From Pseudomonadota bacterium (GTDB lineage Bacteria > Pseudomonadota > Gammaproteobacteria > Xanthomonadales > SZUA-36), in contig JADFVZ010000061.1 in the NCBI GenBank assembly GCA_015222805.1, positions 1 through 49,316 on the forward strand: a stretch of 49,316 nt of DNA. Direction: 5' to 3'. A program made the translations under genes and the position numbers. Under the pieces are notes generated by a model. It did not search any database. It was not told where the DNA came from and saw only the letters and a list, made by a program, of their open reading frames with translations. Positions 1 through 7,237 of the stretch are shown one piece after another; positions within the stretch are counted from its first letter, which is position 1; each line of letters starts with the position of its first letter.

Positions 1-3
1 AAA

Positions 4-1167
4 ATGGCAAAGTTGAATCCGCTTGATCTCTACGATGTTCGTTCACTCCTGACCGAAGAGGAACAAATGGTCCAGGACAGTGTTGCTGCATGGGTTGATG
101 AACGTGCCATGCCGGTAATCGCAAAATGTTTTGACGAGGCTCGCTTTCCTACTGAATTGATTCCTGAAATTGCCGAATTGGGGCTGTTGGGCTCGAGCCT
201 GGAAGGTTACGGCTGTGCCGGCTTAAACGGGGTTTCCTATGGCCTTATCTGCCAGGAACTGGAGCGTTGTGATTCAGGATTGCGCAGTTTTGTATCGGTA
301 CAGAGCAGTTTATGCATGTATCCGATTTATGCTTTTGGTTCCGAAGAACAGAAGCAGCGCTGGTTGCCGGAAATGGCTGCCGGTCGTGCCATCGGTTGTT
401 TTGGTCTGACCGAACCACAGGGTGGATCTGATCCCGCCAACATGAAAACCCATGCCAAACGGGATGGTGATGACTGGTTGTTGAACGGTGCCAAGATGTG
501 GATCACCAACGGTTCGGTTGCTGATATCGCTATTGTATGGGCAAAAACTGATGAGGGGATCCAGGGGTTCTTGGTAGAAAAGGATATGCCGGGTTTCGTA
601 ACCCAGGATATTCACTCTAAAATGTCATTGCGTGCATCCACCACATCTGAATTATATTTCGACAATGTACGCCTGCCCGATTCCAGTCGCTTACCCGGAG
701 TAAAAGGCCTGAAAGGTCCGTTATCCTGCCTCACCCAGGCACGTTTTGGAATATCCTGGGGACCGATTGGATCAGCCCAGGACTGCCTGAATACGGTGAT
801 TAACTATACCGAGGACCGCAAACTGTTTGATCGGCCACTAGCTGCAAACCAGGCGATACAGATTCGCCTGGCAGATATGGCCCGCAGGATTACCAATGCC
901 CAACTACTTGCACTGCAACTGGGTCGCCTCAAAGATGCCGGTAAAATGGCGCACACCCAGGTGAATCTGGCGAAATGGAATAATGTCAGGATGGCACTGG
1001 ATATTGCCCGCGATGCCCGCGATATGCTCGGCGGGTTTGGGATAACTACTGAATACAGCCCGATCAGGCATATGCTGAACCTGGAAAGTGTGATCACCTA
1101 TGAAGGTACAGAAACTATTCACCAACTGGCAGTAGGCCGTGAACTAACCGGTATCAGCGCTTTTTAA
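4..1167 (+). CDS. gcdH: Glutaryl-CoA dehydrogenase
   Basis: This 387-residue acyl-CoA dehydrogenase family flavoprotein should oxidise and decarboxylate glutaryl-CoA to crotonyl-CoA, a late step of lysine, tryptophan and glutarate breakdown in the cytoplasm. The family layout is complete: N-terminal helical domain, central beta domain with FGLTEPQGGSDP (about residues 133-144) and WITNG (about 166-170), and C-terminal helical domain. The C-terminus reads NLESVITYEGTETIH; the YEGT glutamate, E367, is in the position of the catalytic base of glutaryl-CoA dehydrogenases and distinguishes it from most short-chain acyl-CoA dehydrogenases. The ATG is three bases from the window edge, so its ribosome binding site is not visible. 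A terminator follows at 1274-1298. The aldehyde dehydrogenase at 7236-8753 belongs to the same catabolic theme. Function is by family recognition; confidence is high. Confidence 0.93.
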   Translation: MAKLNPLDLYDVRSLLTEEEQMVQDSVAAWVDERAMPVIAKCFDEARFPTELIPEIAELGLLGSSLEGYGCAGLNGVSYGLICQELERCDSGLRSFVSVQSSLCMYPIYAFGSEEQKQRWLPEMAAGRAIGCFGLTEPQGGSDPANMKTHAKRDGDDWLLNGAKMWITNGSVADIAIVWAKTDEGIQGFLVEKDMPGFVTQDIHSKMSLRASTTSELYFDNVRLPDSSRLPGVKGLKGPLSCLTQARFGISWGPIGSAQDCLNTVINYTEDRKLFDRPLAANQAIQIRLADMARRITNAQLLALQLGRLKDAGKMAHTQVNLAKWNNVRMALDIARDARDMLGGFGITTEYSPIRHMLNLESVITYEGTETIHQLAVGRELTGISAF

Positions 1168-1194
1168 GTCCTCTGGTTCTGTCATGGCTCAAAC

Positions 1195-1212
1195 CATTTG
1201 ACTCCGACCCCT
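1195..1212 (-). repeat. Degenerate REP-like repeat, left of DUF2341 gene
   Basis: Read on the minus strand this is aggggtcggagtcaaatg. It matches 16 of 18 bases with 2601-2618 on the plus strand and resembles the arms of the perfect pair at 22721-22791. The two copies flank the DUF2341 gene in inverted orientation with their GGGG ends facing inward. Confidence 0.5.
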
Positions 1213-1273
1213 GTATTCCAGCATGTGGGGTGGCAAAGCCAAAAGTCGAAATATAATCAGGACCTAAGTTTTA

Positions 1274-1298
1274 AAAAGGCCGCGTAAAGCGGCCTTTT
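1274..1298. terminator. Bidirectional rho-independent terminator
   Basis: A perfect 10-bp stem, aaaaggccgc (1274-1283) and gcggcctttt (1289-1298), closes a 5-nt loop and runs into an AT-rich tail on both sides. It lies between the convergent gcdH and DUF2341 genes and can serve both. Confidence 0.88.
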
Positions 1299-1319
1299 AT
1301 ATATGGTTAGCTCAGAATA

Positions 1320-2390
1320 CTAGGCTCTAAGTCGTCGTGCTACAGGTATCAAAATCAAGCCTGCCAGTAATAGTAGAGAAATTTTTGATAACACAGGAAT
1401 ACTGATAGCTTCTAATTGTGGTGATGAGAGAATAACCTCAGCTCCAATTGAAGTACCTGGGGTACTATCGGCAAACTTACGTACCCGAACCCAATCCAGG
1501 TCTATCGAGCCACTACCAGAACTAATACCACCGATCATCAGTTGCAGGTCTGAAGTACGTGAATGTGTTATGTCTGTTGATGTGATAACACCCACAGTTG
1601 GGAATTCAGCAATCTGCACTCCATCCTGAGGCCAGGTAATTGACCATAGCCCAACTGCGGAAGTAAAGGGGCTCAGAGTAGAGGCCCAGTTATGACCGCT
1701 GCAATAGCTGTCACCGCCACCTGTCACAGAAATTCTTGCGTTGGTTGTGTTAACCATAATGCCATATGATTTATGCGATGCATCACTGTTCACCCAGTAT
1801 ATTCCTGGCCAGGTGCCGGTTGCCCCGGTAACATTTGCTTCAGCCAGGAATGCAGTAGCAACAGGAAAAGTAGTGTTTGTGACCATTAAACCACTTGAGG
1901 GCCATGAAAGTTGTCCCTCTCCTGCAACTGCTGCCCCAGTAAAGCTACCGCAACCAGCGTCGGCGAACACTCCCAGGTCTGTTGAAAAGTCCTCGAAAAG
2001 GTCGAATACACAATCAGGGTTGGATTCCGCAACTGCAACAGGATTTCCATAAACCATGCTAATGTCAACTATGCCACTCGAAGGTAGAGAAGGCACATTT
2101 ACCCATACCAGGGTTGTAGCGGTATTCATCCCGCTCTCAATAAAATAACAGAGTCCTGTAGTCAAACCAAGATCTGAAAAACGTAGGTCAGAACCATCCG
2201 CTTTTAACTTGCCGGCCGCCACAAGTGTCGCAGTATCTATCGATACTTGTACCTGAAAGTCAGAATAGGTGTCTGCGTTAGCAGAATTATCAACAGTTAC
2301 TGGGGCTGCATATTGCCAGTCATTATAGGCTTGAGCAAACGAGGCCACAGGTAAAAACAAGAGTAAAAATAATATATTTCGGTATGTCAT
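1320..2390 (-). CDS. Secreted DUF2341 protein with IPTL-CTERM-like tail
   Basis: This 356-residue exported protein has no assigned function. Residues 1-21 form a signal peptide ending ASFAQA. From about residue 24 (WQYAAPVTVDNSAN) to about 125 it matches the DUF2341 pattern, a beta-rich domain common in surface and extracellular proteins; a second beta-rich region of about residues 150-310 resembles concanavalin-like folds. The C-terminus, IPVLSKISLLLLAGLILI then a basic ARRLRA end, has the shape of an IPTL-CTERM sorting signal: proline motif, membrane helix, arginine cluster. Surface anchoring or processing by a sorting enzyme is therefore inferred; no such enzyme is in the window. It is a single gene flanked by REP-like repeats and AT-rich DNA and looks like an accessory insertion between housekeeping genes. 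Confidence 0.8.
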   Translation of the reverse strand: MTYRNILFLLLFLPVASFAQAYNDWQYAAPVTVDNSANADTYSDFQVQVSIDTATLVAAGKLKADGSDLRFSDLGLTTGLCYFIESGMNTATTLVWVNVPSLPSSGIVDISMVYGNPVAVAESNPDCVFDLFEDFSTDLGVFADAGCGSFTGAAVAGEGQLSWPSSGLMVTNTTFPVATAFLAEANVTGATGTWPGIYWVNSDASHKSYGIMVNTTNARISVTGGGDSYCSGHNWASTLSPFTSAVGLWSITWPQDGVQIAEFPTVGVITSTDITHSRTSDLQLMIGGISSGSGSIDLDWVRVRKFADSTPGTSIGAEVILSSPQLEAISIPVLSKISLLLLAGLILIPVARRLRA

Positions 2391-2397
2391 AATCTAG

Positions 2398-2568
2398 TCC
2401 CTATTTGTAAGATATACGTATATTATTGAAGCGTTAAGATATTATAGCGATCACAGTTTAGCGATATTTAAAGAATTTGGAAAGGTTTATCTTAGTACCA
2501 TTCGTGCTTTTTTTGGGCAGGTCGAATGGGACGAAGTTATGCCTGTTGAGTATTCGAAATACTACTGA
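2398..2568 (+). pseudogene. Possible gene remnant (57-codon open frame without start)
   Basis: A stop-free frame begins just after TAG at 2395-2397 and runs to TGA at 2566-2568. Its translation ends FFGQVEWDEVMPVEYSKYY and has a protein-like mix of charged and aromatic residues. It has no ATG, GTG or TTG near its beginning and no ribosome binding site, so it cannot be an intact gene as it stands. It may be the 3' end of a gene destroyed when the DUF2341 region arrived, or chance in AT-rich DNA. I do not recognise the family. Confidence 0.25.
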
Positions 2569-2600
2569 TTTACTTTGTCTAAATATGAAGCAATAACTTT

Positions 2601-2618
2601 AGGGGTTGGAGTCAAACG
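2601..2618 (+). repeat. Degenerate REP-like repeat, right of DUF2341 gene
   Basis: The sequence aggggttggagtcaaacg is the inverted partner of 1195-1212. It is a diverged relative of the ggggtcagactcaaatgc arm found at the end of nagZ. Confidence 0.45.
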
Positions 2619-2646
2619 CGTCTAAGAGTTTTTCTTTTTATACAGC

Positions 2647-3222
2647 CTAAACACATTTTACGCTGGGCCCAGCTGTGAGATACAATCGGGTTTTCTCCAG
2701 CATCCTGTCCATTACCGGATCGCCGCCAATTACACTGGCGGCTTTGTCCGGGCTGAACCACTGCAGGTCGTTCGATTCTTCTGACAGGCTCAGATCGGTC
2801 TGTTGTGCCTGCAACAGAAAACGCGCATCGAAATGCTTGTGTTCGGGAATATTTCCGCGGGCCGGGATAGTATGGATATCAAAGTCAAAGATACCTTCCT
2901 GCAGTAGTTCAAAGCTCTCAATTCCAGTTTCTTCACGGGCCTCCCGCAGAGCGGCTCCCAGCCAGTCGTTATCGCAGCTTTCAATATGACCGCCAGGTTG
3001 TAGCCAGCGATCCAGTTTACGGTGATGCAGCAACAGTATGGCATCCAGTGACGGATTTAAAATCCAGCAGGAAGCGGTTAAATGATTACGGCCGTTATCG
3101 GCCTGCCAGAAATATTTTTGCTCGGCCAGCAGGCTGATAGCCTGTTCAATATCTGCGGACTCAAGTGAGTCCGCAGTCTGGTGTGCCATTAGCAGTCGAC
3201 GGGAGTTATCCCGATCCAGCAT
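2647..3222 (-). CDS. Nudix hydrolase
   Basis: A 191-residue pyrophosphohydrolase of the Nudix superfamily; the substrate is unknown (nucleoside diphosphate derivatives in general). A Nudix box is visible at about residues 77-100: PGGHIES, then ALREAREETGI. The usual G-x5-E-x7-REUxEE pattern appears as G-x5-D-x8-REAREE, a one-residue-longer variant that keeps the metal-binding REAREE helix. The ATG overlaps the stop codon of the upstream peptidase gene by one base (TAATG), so the two are probably translationally coupled. An alternative start at Met12 is possible. It appears to be the last gene of the minus-strand run pyrD-murB-peptidase-Nudix. Confidence 0.85.
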   Translation of the reverse strand: MLDRDNSRRLLMAHQTADSLESADIEQAISLLAEQKYFWQADNGRNHLTASCWILNPSLDAILLLHHRKLDRWLQPGGHIESCDNDWLGAALREAREETGIESFELLQEGIFDFDIHTIPARGNIPEHKHFDARFLLQAQQTDLSLSEESNDLQWFSPDKAASVIGGDPVMDRMLEKTRLYLTAGPSVKCV

Positions 3223-4946
3223 TAGTTCCCGTCCAGGCTGGCGTCACGAATTGCTTTGAATTCATTCCCCGCATACCAGTACGGCCAGTTACTGCTGTTA
3301 CCTAGTTGATAGCCAATATTAAAAAACAGTTTGAGGTCGTCGGATAAACCACTTAAATCCCAGCTTTCGGTGATTTCATCAGCAGGTGCGTGATAGCGGT
3401 TACTGGTGTAATCGGCATATAAGTCGAGCATATACTGCTCACCTTTATCGTGGTGTTTGACTCCGCCCTTTGCATACAGGACCGGTACGCCTCGCTTGGC
3501 AAAATTAAAGTGATCAGAGCGGTAAAACCCGCCTTTTTCAGGAAACGGTTCAGCTTCAACCTGGCGGTCCTGGTCAAGCACATTTTCCTTGAGGATATCT
3601 TCAAGGCTTGAGCTGCCATAACCAACCACAATAATATCGTCTGTCTGGCCGTAGACATTCATCGCGTCCATATTAATTCCGCCGATAGTTTTTGCCATTG
3701 GGAATGCAGGGTGTGCAGTGTAATATGCGGATCCCAGCAGGCCCGATTCTTCAGCGGTTACTGCAAGGAAACCAATGCTTCTCAGTGGCGCTTCGGGTAA
3801 GCGTGAAAAGGTATTGGCCATCGCCAGCACCCCGGCAATACCACTGGCATTATCTACCGCACCATTGTAGATATTATCGATACCGTGTTCTGTCATTTTA
3901 TCGGTACCCAGATGGTCCCAATGCCCCATATAAAAGAACAGTTCGTCAGGATTATGGCTGCCGGGTAAAACTGCACCAATATTGTAGGACTGTGATTTTT
4001 CCAGACTATTTTCCAGATGGACTGAAAGTTTCACATCCAGGGGGATGGGTTCAAAGTTGGTAGACAGGGCCTCACGCTTGAGGTTTTCCAGACTCATGCC
4101 TGAGGCAGTAACCCATTGGTCGGCAATCTGGTATGTGACCCAGGCTTCAAACGGTAGCCTGTCCATATTACCGTTGGCACTGTCGAGGAAGAATTGGGGG
4201 CCGGACCAGGAAGATTCTACAACTTTCCATGGGTAGGCGGCCGGTGCGGTTTCATGCACAATCACGACTCCACTGGCGCCCTGGCGCGCCGCTTCTTCAT
4301 ATTTATACGTCCAGCGACCGTAGTAGGTCATCGCTTTACCGTTAAAGAAATCAGGGTCCTGTTTTACGAAACCGGGATCATTGATCAGGATCATGACGAT
4401 TTTTCCTTCGACATCCAGGCCTTTGTAGTCATCCCATTCATACTCAGGGGCTACAATACCGTAGCCGACAAAAACAACCTGGCTGTCAAGTACATCAATT
4501 CGATCGACTACCTGGCTCGTGCCCAACATGATCTCAGGGCCGTATTTTAATTCCCTGCGCTGGTTATCCTGGCTGATTGCGACTCTAATCGTTTCAGGAT
4601 CTAGAGTAATTGCCACCATTGGTACAGCCTGGCGGTAGCTATCACCGAACATAGGCTGTAATCCATTGGCGATAAATTTCTGTTCAATATAATCCAGTGT
4701 CAGTTTTTCACCTTCCGAAAAAGGTGCCCGACCTCCAAAACGATCGGATGCCAAGATTTCAATATTAGCAAGTAAATGTCCATGGGTTATATATGTATCA
4801 GCAATTCCCTGAACGACCAGGTCATTACTTTCGGCAGCCGCACCCGCTGCTCCTGTGTCTTCGCTTCCGCTTGTGCAGGCGCTGAGATAAAACAGTCCAA
4901 GGCAGAGCAAACTGAATAATTTGAGTTTTGAAAGTTGTGTAGGCAT
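3222..4946 (-). CDS. M28 family zinc metallopeptidase lipoprotein with PA domain
   Basis: A secreted aminopeptidase-type enzyme of about 574 residues. The N-terminus has a lipoprotein signal peptide with lipobox LSAC, so the mature protein should be lipid-anchored in the envelope. Zinc-site motifs of the M28 family follow in order: GHWDHLGTD, VDNASGIAG, AEESGLLGS and the late SDHFNFAKRG. A protease-associated insert lies between the N-terminal part and the catalytic domain (YGIVAPEYEWDDYKG region to about residue 290). An ATG at 4970 also exists, but the ATG at 4946 is preceded by AGGA at a 6-base spacing and gives a normal-length signal peptide, so I prefer it. It lies 44 bp downstream of murB and is coupled to the Nudix gene. 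The peptide substrate cannot be told from sequence. Confidence 0.87.
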   Translation of the reverse strand: MPTQLSKLKLFSLLCLGLFYLSACTSGSEDTGAAGAAAESNDLVVQGIADTYITHGHLLANIEILASDRFGGRAPFSEGEKLTLDYIEQKFIANGLQPMFGDSYRQAVPMVAITLDPETIRVAISQDNQRRELKYGPEIMLGTSQVVDRIDVLDSQVVFVGYGIVAPEYEWDDYKGLDVEGKIVMILINDPGFVKQDPDFFNGKAMTYYGRWTYKYEEAARQGASGVVIVHETAPAAYPWKVVESSWSGPQFFLDSANGNMDRLPFEAWVTYQIADQWVTASGMSLENLKREALSTNFEPIPLDVKLSVHLENSLEKSQSYNIGAVLPGSHNPDELFFYMGHWDHLGTDKMTEHGIDNIYNGAVDNASGIAGVLAMANTFSRLPEAPLRSIGFLAVTAEESGLLGSAYYTAHPAFPMAKTIGGINMDAMNVYGQTDDIIVVGYGSSSLEDILKENVLDQDRQVEAEPFPEKGGFYRSDHFNFAKRGVPVLYAKGGVKHHDKGEQYMLDLYADYTSNRYHAPADEITESWDLSGLSDDLKLFFNIGYQLGNSSNWPYWYAGNEFKAIRDASLDGN

Positions 4947-4990
4947 TTGATTTCCTGTTGATGTGGTCATTGATCTGAATTTTCCGGTGT

Positions 4991-6004
4991 TTAGTTTGCC
5001 TGAATGATACGTGGTTCAGCTTTGAGAAGGAGATTGAATTTATTTTTAACTGCGGAGCGGATATTTTCTGCCAGTTGCCAGACTTCTGCTCCACTTGCCT
5101 TTCCGTAGTTAATCAGAATCAGTGCATGGTCTGGAGAGACGCCTGCATCACCTGTTCGGTGGCCTTTCCAGCCTGACGCTTCGATTAGCCAGGCTGCTGA
5201 AATTTTACTTTTTGAATTTTCCTGCGGCCAGTGGGGCAGTTGAGGGTGGTCTTGCAACAGAAGTTGCAGCAGCTGGTTATCAATAATCGGATTTTTGAAA
5301 AAAGAGCCGGCGTTTGCCAGCTGTGCAGGATTCGGCAGTTTTTCATTACGCAGGGAGCAGACTGCATTGGCTACATCAATTGCCTGCGGTTGCTCAACAC
5401 CCATGCTGTCCAGTTTTTGTTTTAACCCTTTGTAACCGAGCCGCAACCGCGGTACCCGGGATAACTTCAAGGTAATGTTGAGGATCCAGTAGCGATCAGG
5501 TTGTCGGCGAAACAGGCTGTCGCGATACCCTAATTGGCAGTCTTGGGCTTTCATCATCCGGGCTGAATTATTTTTGTTATCCCAGACTTCAACCAGTTCG
5601 AGCGTATCACTAATTTCCACACCGTATGCACCTATGTTCTGAATCGGTGCAGCACCGGCTGTTCCTGGAATTAATGCCAGGTTTTCCAGACCTGACAGGC
5701 CCTGCTTCAGGCTCCAGAGGACTGTCTTATGCCAGTCGCTTCCTGCCTGTACGCGGACATAGGCATGTTTGTCGGTAGCATCAATGATTTGACGGCCTCG
5801 CAGGCGATTTAAAATGATGTCGCCGGGATAGTCTGTGGTAAATAAAATATTCGAGCCGGCACCGAGCATCAGGGGAGTTTGAAGTTGCAGTTTTTTTAGT
5901 TCGGCAAGATCGTGTGTATGTTCTAACGCAAACAAACGCCGGCAGCTTGCGGTAACTGAAAAACTGTTATGGCTCTGCAGGCCGGTTGATTCGAGTTGCT
6001 TCAT
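4991..6004 (-). CDS. murB: UDP-N-acetylenolpyruvoylglucosamine reductase
   Basis: A 337-residue cytoplasmic FAD enzyme that reduces UDP-GlcNAc-enolpyruvate to UDP-MurNAc with NADPH, the second committed step of peptidoglycan synthesis. The FAD-binding segment LGAGSN is at residues 47-52 and GLSGLENLALIPG at 102-114. YRDS at 160-163 holds the conserved arginine, NAGSFFKNP has the proton-donating serine S234, and the C-terminal AEPRI carries the conserved glutamate E330. The length and the insert before NAGSFF fit the E. coli-type (type I) enzyme. Its ATG overlaps the pyrD stop in an ATGA arrangement, so it is coupled to pyrD. Confidence 0.96.
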   Translation of the reverse strand: MKQLESTGLQSHNSFSVTASCRRLFALEHTHDLAELKKLQLQTPLMLGAGSNILFTTDYPGDIILNRLRGRQIIDATDKHAYVRVQAGSDWHKTVLWSLKQGLSGLENLALIPGTAGAAPIQNIGAYGVEISDTLELVEVWDNKNNSARMMKAQDCQLGYRDSLFRRQPDRYWILNITLKLSRVPRLRLGYKGLKQKLDSMGVEQPQAIDVANAVCSLRNEKLPNPAQLANAGSFFKNPIIDNQLLQLLLQDHPQLPHWPQENSKSKISAAWLIEASGWKGHRTGDAGVSPDHALILINYGKASGAEVWQLAENIRSAVKNKFNLLLKAEPRIIQAN

Positions 6005-7044
6005 TTTCCCCGCGGTAGGACCTGGTTAGCGGTAACTGCTTTAGCAATATCTGTGATCAGTGCGGGCCCCTGGTATATGAAACCGGTATAAACCTGTATC
6101 AGGTCGGCTCCCAACTGGCGTTTACTCAGTCCATCAATGCCAGACATAATTCCACCGACACCAATCAGGCAGGTTTCTTCCGGCAGTGCCTGTCGAAATG
6201 CCTTTAGTGTCTGGTTGGAGGCATGCAACAGGGGAGCACCGGAAAGACCACCGGCTTCTTCGGCATGTTTTTGCCCTTTAACAGCTTCACGGTCAATGGT
6301 GGTATTGGTAGTGATAACAGCTTCGATTTTATTCCTGGCGATGCAGTCAGCCATTGGCTGGATATCGGCACTGTTTAAATCGGGTGCAACTTTCACTGCC
6401 AATGGTACCCAGCGGTCATGCTTTTTTGCCAATTTCTTGCGCCGCTTGCTTAATTGTGAGAGCAGTTGATCAAGATCTTCAACGCCCTGCAAATCGCGTA
6501 AACCCGGGGTGTTTGGGGAGGATATGTTAATCGTAATGTAATCTGCGAAGGCATAGACTTTTTCCAGACAAATCAGGTAATCATCTACCGCATTCTCGTT
6601 CGGGGTGTCTTTATTTTTGCCGATATTGATGCCCAGGACACCCTGCCAGCGGCGTTTCCTGACCTGTTTTACCAGATGATCGACACCCTTGTTGTTAAAG
6701 CCCATGCGGTTGATGATTGCCTGGGAATTAGGCAGCCTGAATAACCGCGGCCGAGGGTTGCCAGGCTGGGCTTTAGGGGTAACCGTGCCGATTTCGAGGA
6801 AGCCTATTCCCAGACCTCCGAGGGCATCGATATAATCACCGTTTTTATCCAGGCCGGCTGCGATCCCCACACGGTTTGGAAACTTAATTCCCATAACAGT
6901 GCAGGGGTCAGCCGCTGGATCCTGGAATAACCAGCTGCGCATTCCCAGGCCATTGCCGAGTTTCAGGCTTTCCAGTGCCATATCATGCGCCGTCTCCGGC
7001 GGTACGCTGAATAATCCTTTTCGAAGTAAGTTGTAGAAACTCAT
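6001..7044 (-). CDS. pyrD: Dihydroorotate dehydrogenase (quinone), class 2
   Basis: A membrane-associated FMN enzyme of 347 residues that oxidises dihydroorotate to orotate with quinone in pyrimidine synthesis. Family signatures are NPRPRLFRLP, NRMGFNN, and NISSPNTPGLRDLQ with the catalytic serine; the N-terminal helical segment used by class 2 enzymes to reach quinone is present. A TTG at 7053 extends the frame, but the ATG at 7044 has an AGG-type site upstream and matches the usual N-terminus. It overlaps murB by four bases. Its leader is unusual: from 31 bp upstream of the ATG to the end of the preceding amaB gene the DNA is entirely a MITE-like repeat, so its promoter is either within that repeat or upstream of amaB. 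Confidence 0.95.
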   Translation of the reverse strand: MSFYNLLRKGLFSVPPETAHDMALESLKLGNGLGMRSWLFQDPAADPCTVMGIKFPNRVGIAAGLDKNGDYIDALGGLGIGFLEIGTVTPKAQPGNPRPRLFRLPNSQAIINRMGFNNKGVDHLVKQVRKRRWQGVLGINIGKNKDTPNENAVDDYLICLEKVYAFADYITINISSPNTPGLRDLQGVEDLDQLLSQLSKRRKKLAKKHDRWVPLAVKVAPDLNSADIQPMADCIARNKIEAVITTNTTIDREAVKGQKHAEEAGGLSGAPLLHASNQTLKAFRQALPEETCLIGVGGIMSGIDGLSKRQLGADLIQVYTGFIYQGPALITDIAKAVTANQVLPRGK

Positions 7045-7074
7045 AAATTTCAACCTGTTCGGGCAGCCTCAACC

Positions 7075-7237
7075 AGGAACCTGTCGGGTTTGACCGATCG
7101 TAGCGAGGGAAAGCAGATTTGAGTCAGATTTTTTGGTCTTTTAAGGCGAATAGCACCGCTATGTAACGCAAAAGAGCAGGAAATCTGGCCAAACTCGGCT
7201 TTTCCGCAGTAGATCATGTTAAATCCGACGGGCTCCT
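7075..7237 (-). mobile_element. MITE-like repeat, full-length copy 1
   Basis: A 163-bp element with near-perfect 13-bp terminal inverted repeats (aggaacctgtcgg at 7075-7087; the complement of aggagcccgtcgg at 7225-7237). By eye it is about 85% identical, in inverted orientation, to 9723-9886. It has no coding capacity and contains a small internal hairpin (atagc-ggt-gctat). It fills the gap between amaB and pyrD, and its last two bases form part of the amaB TAG stop codon. I saw no clear target-site duplication. Confidence 0.75.
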
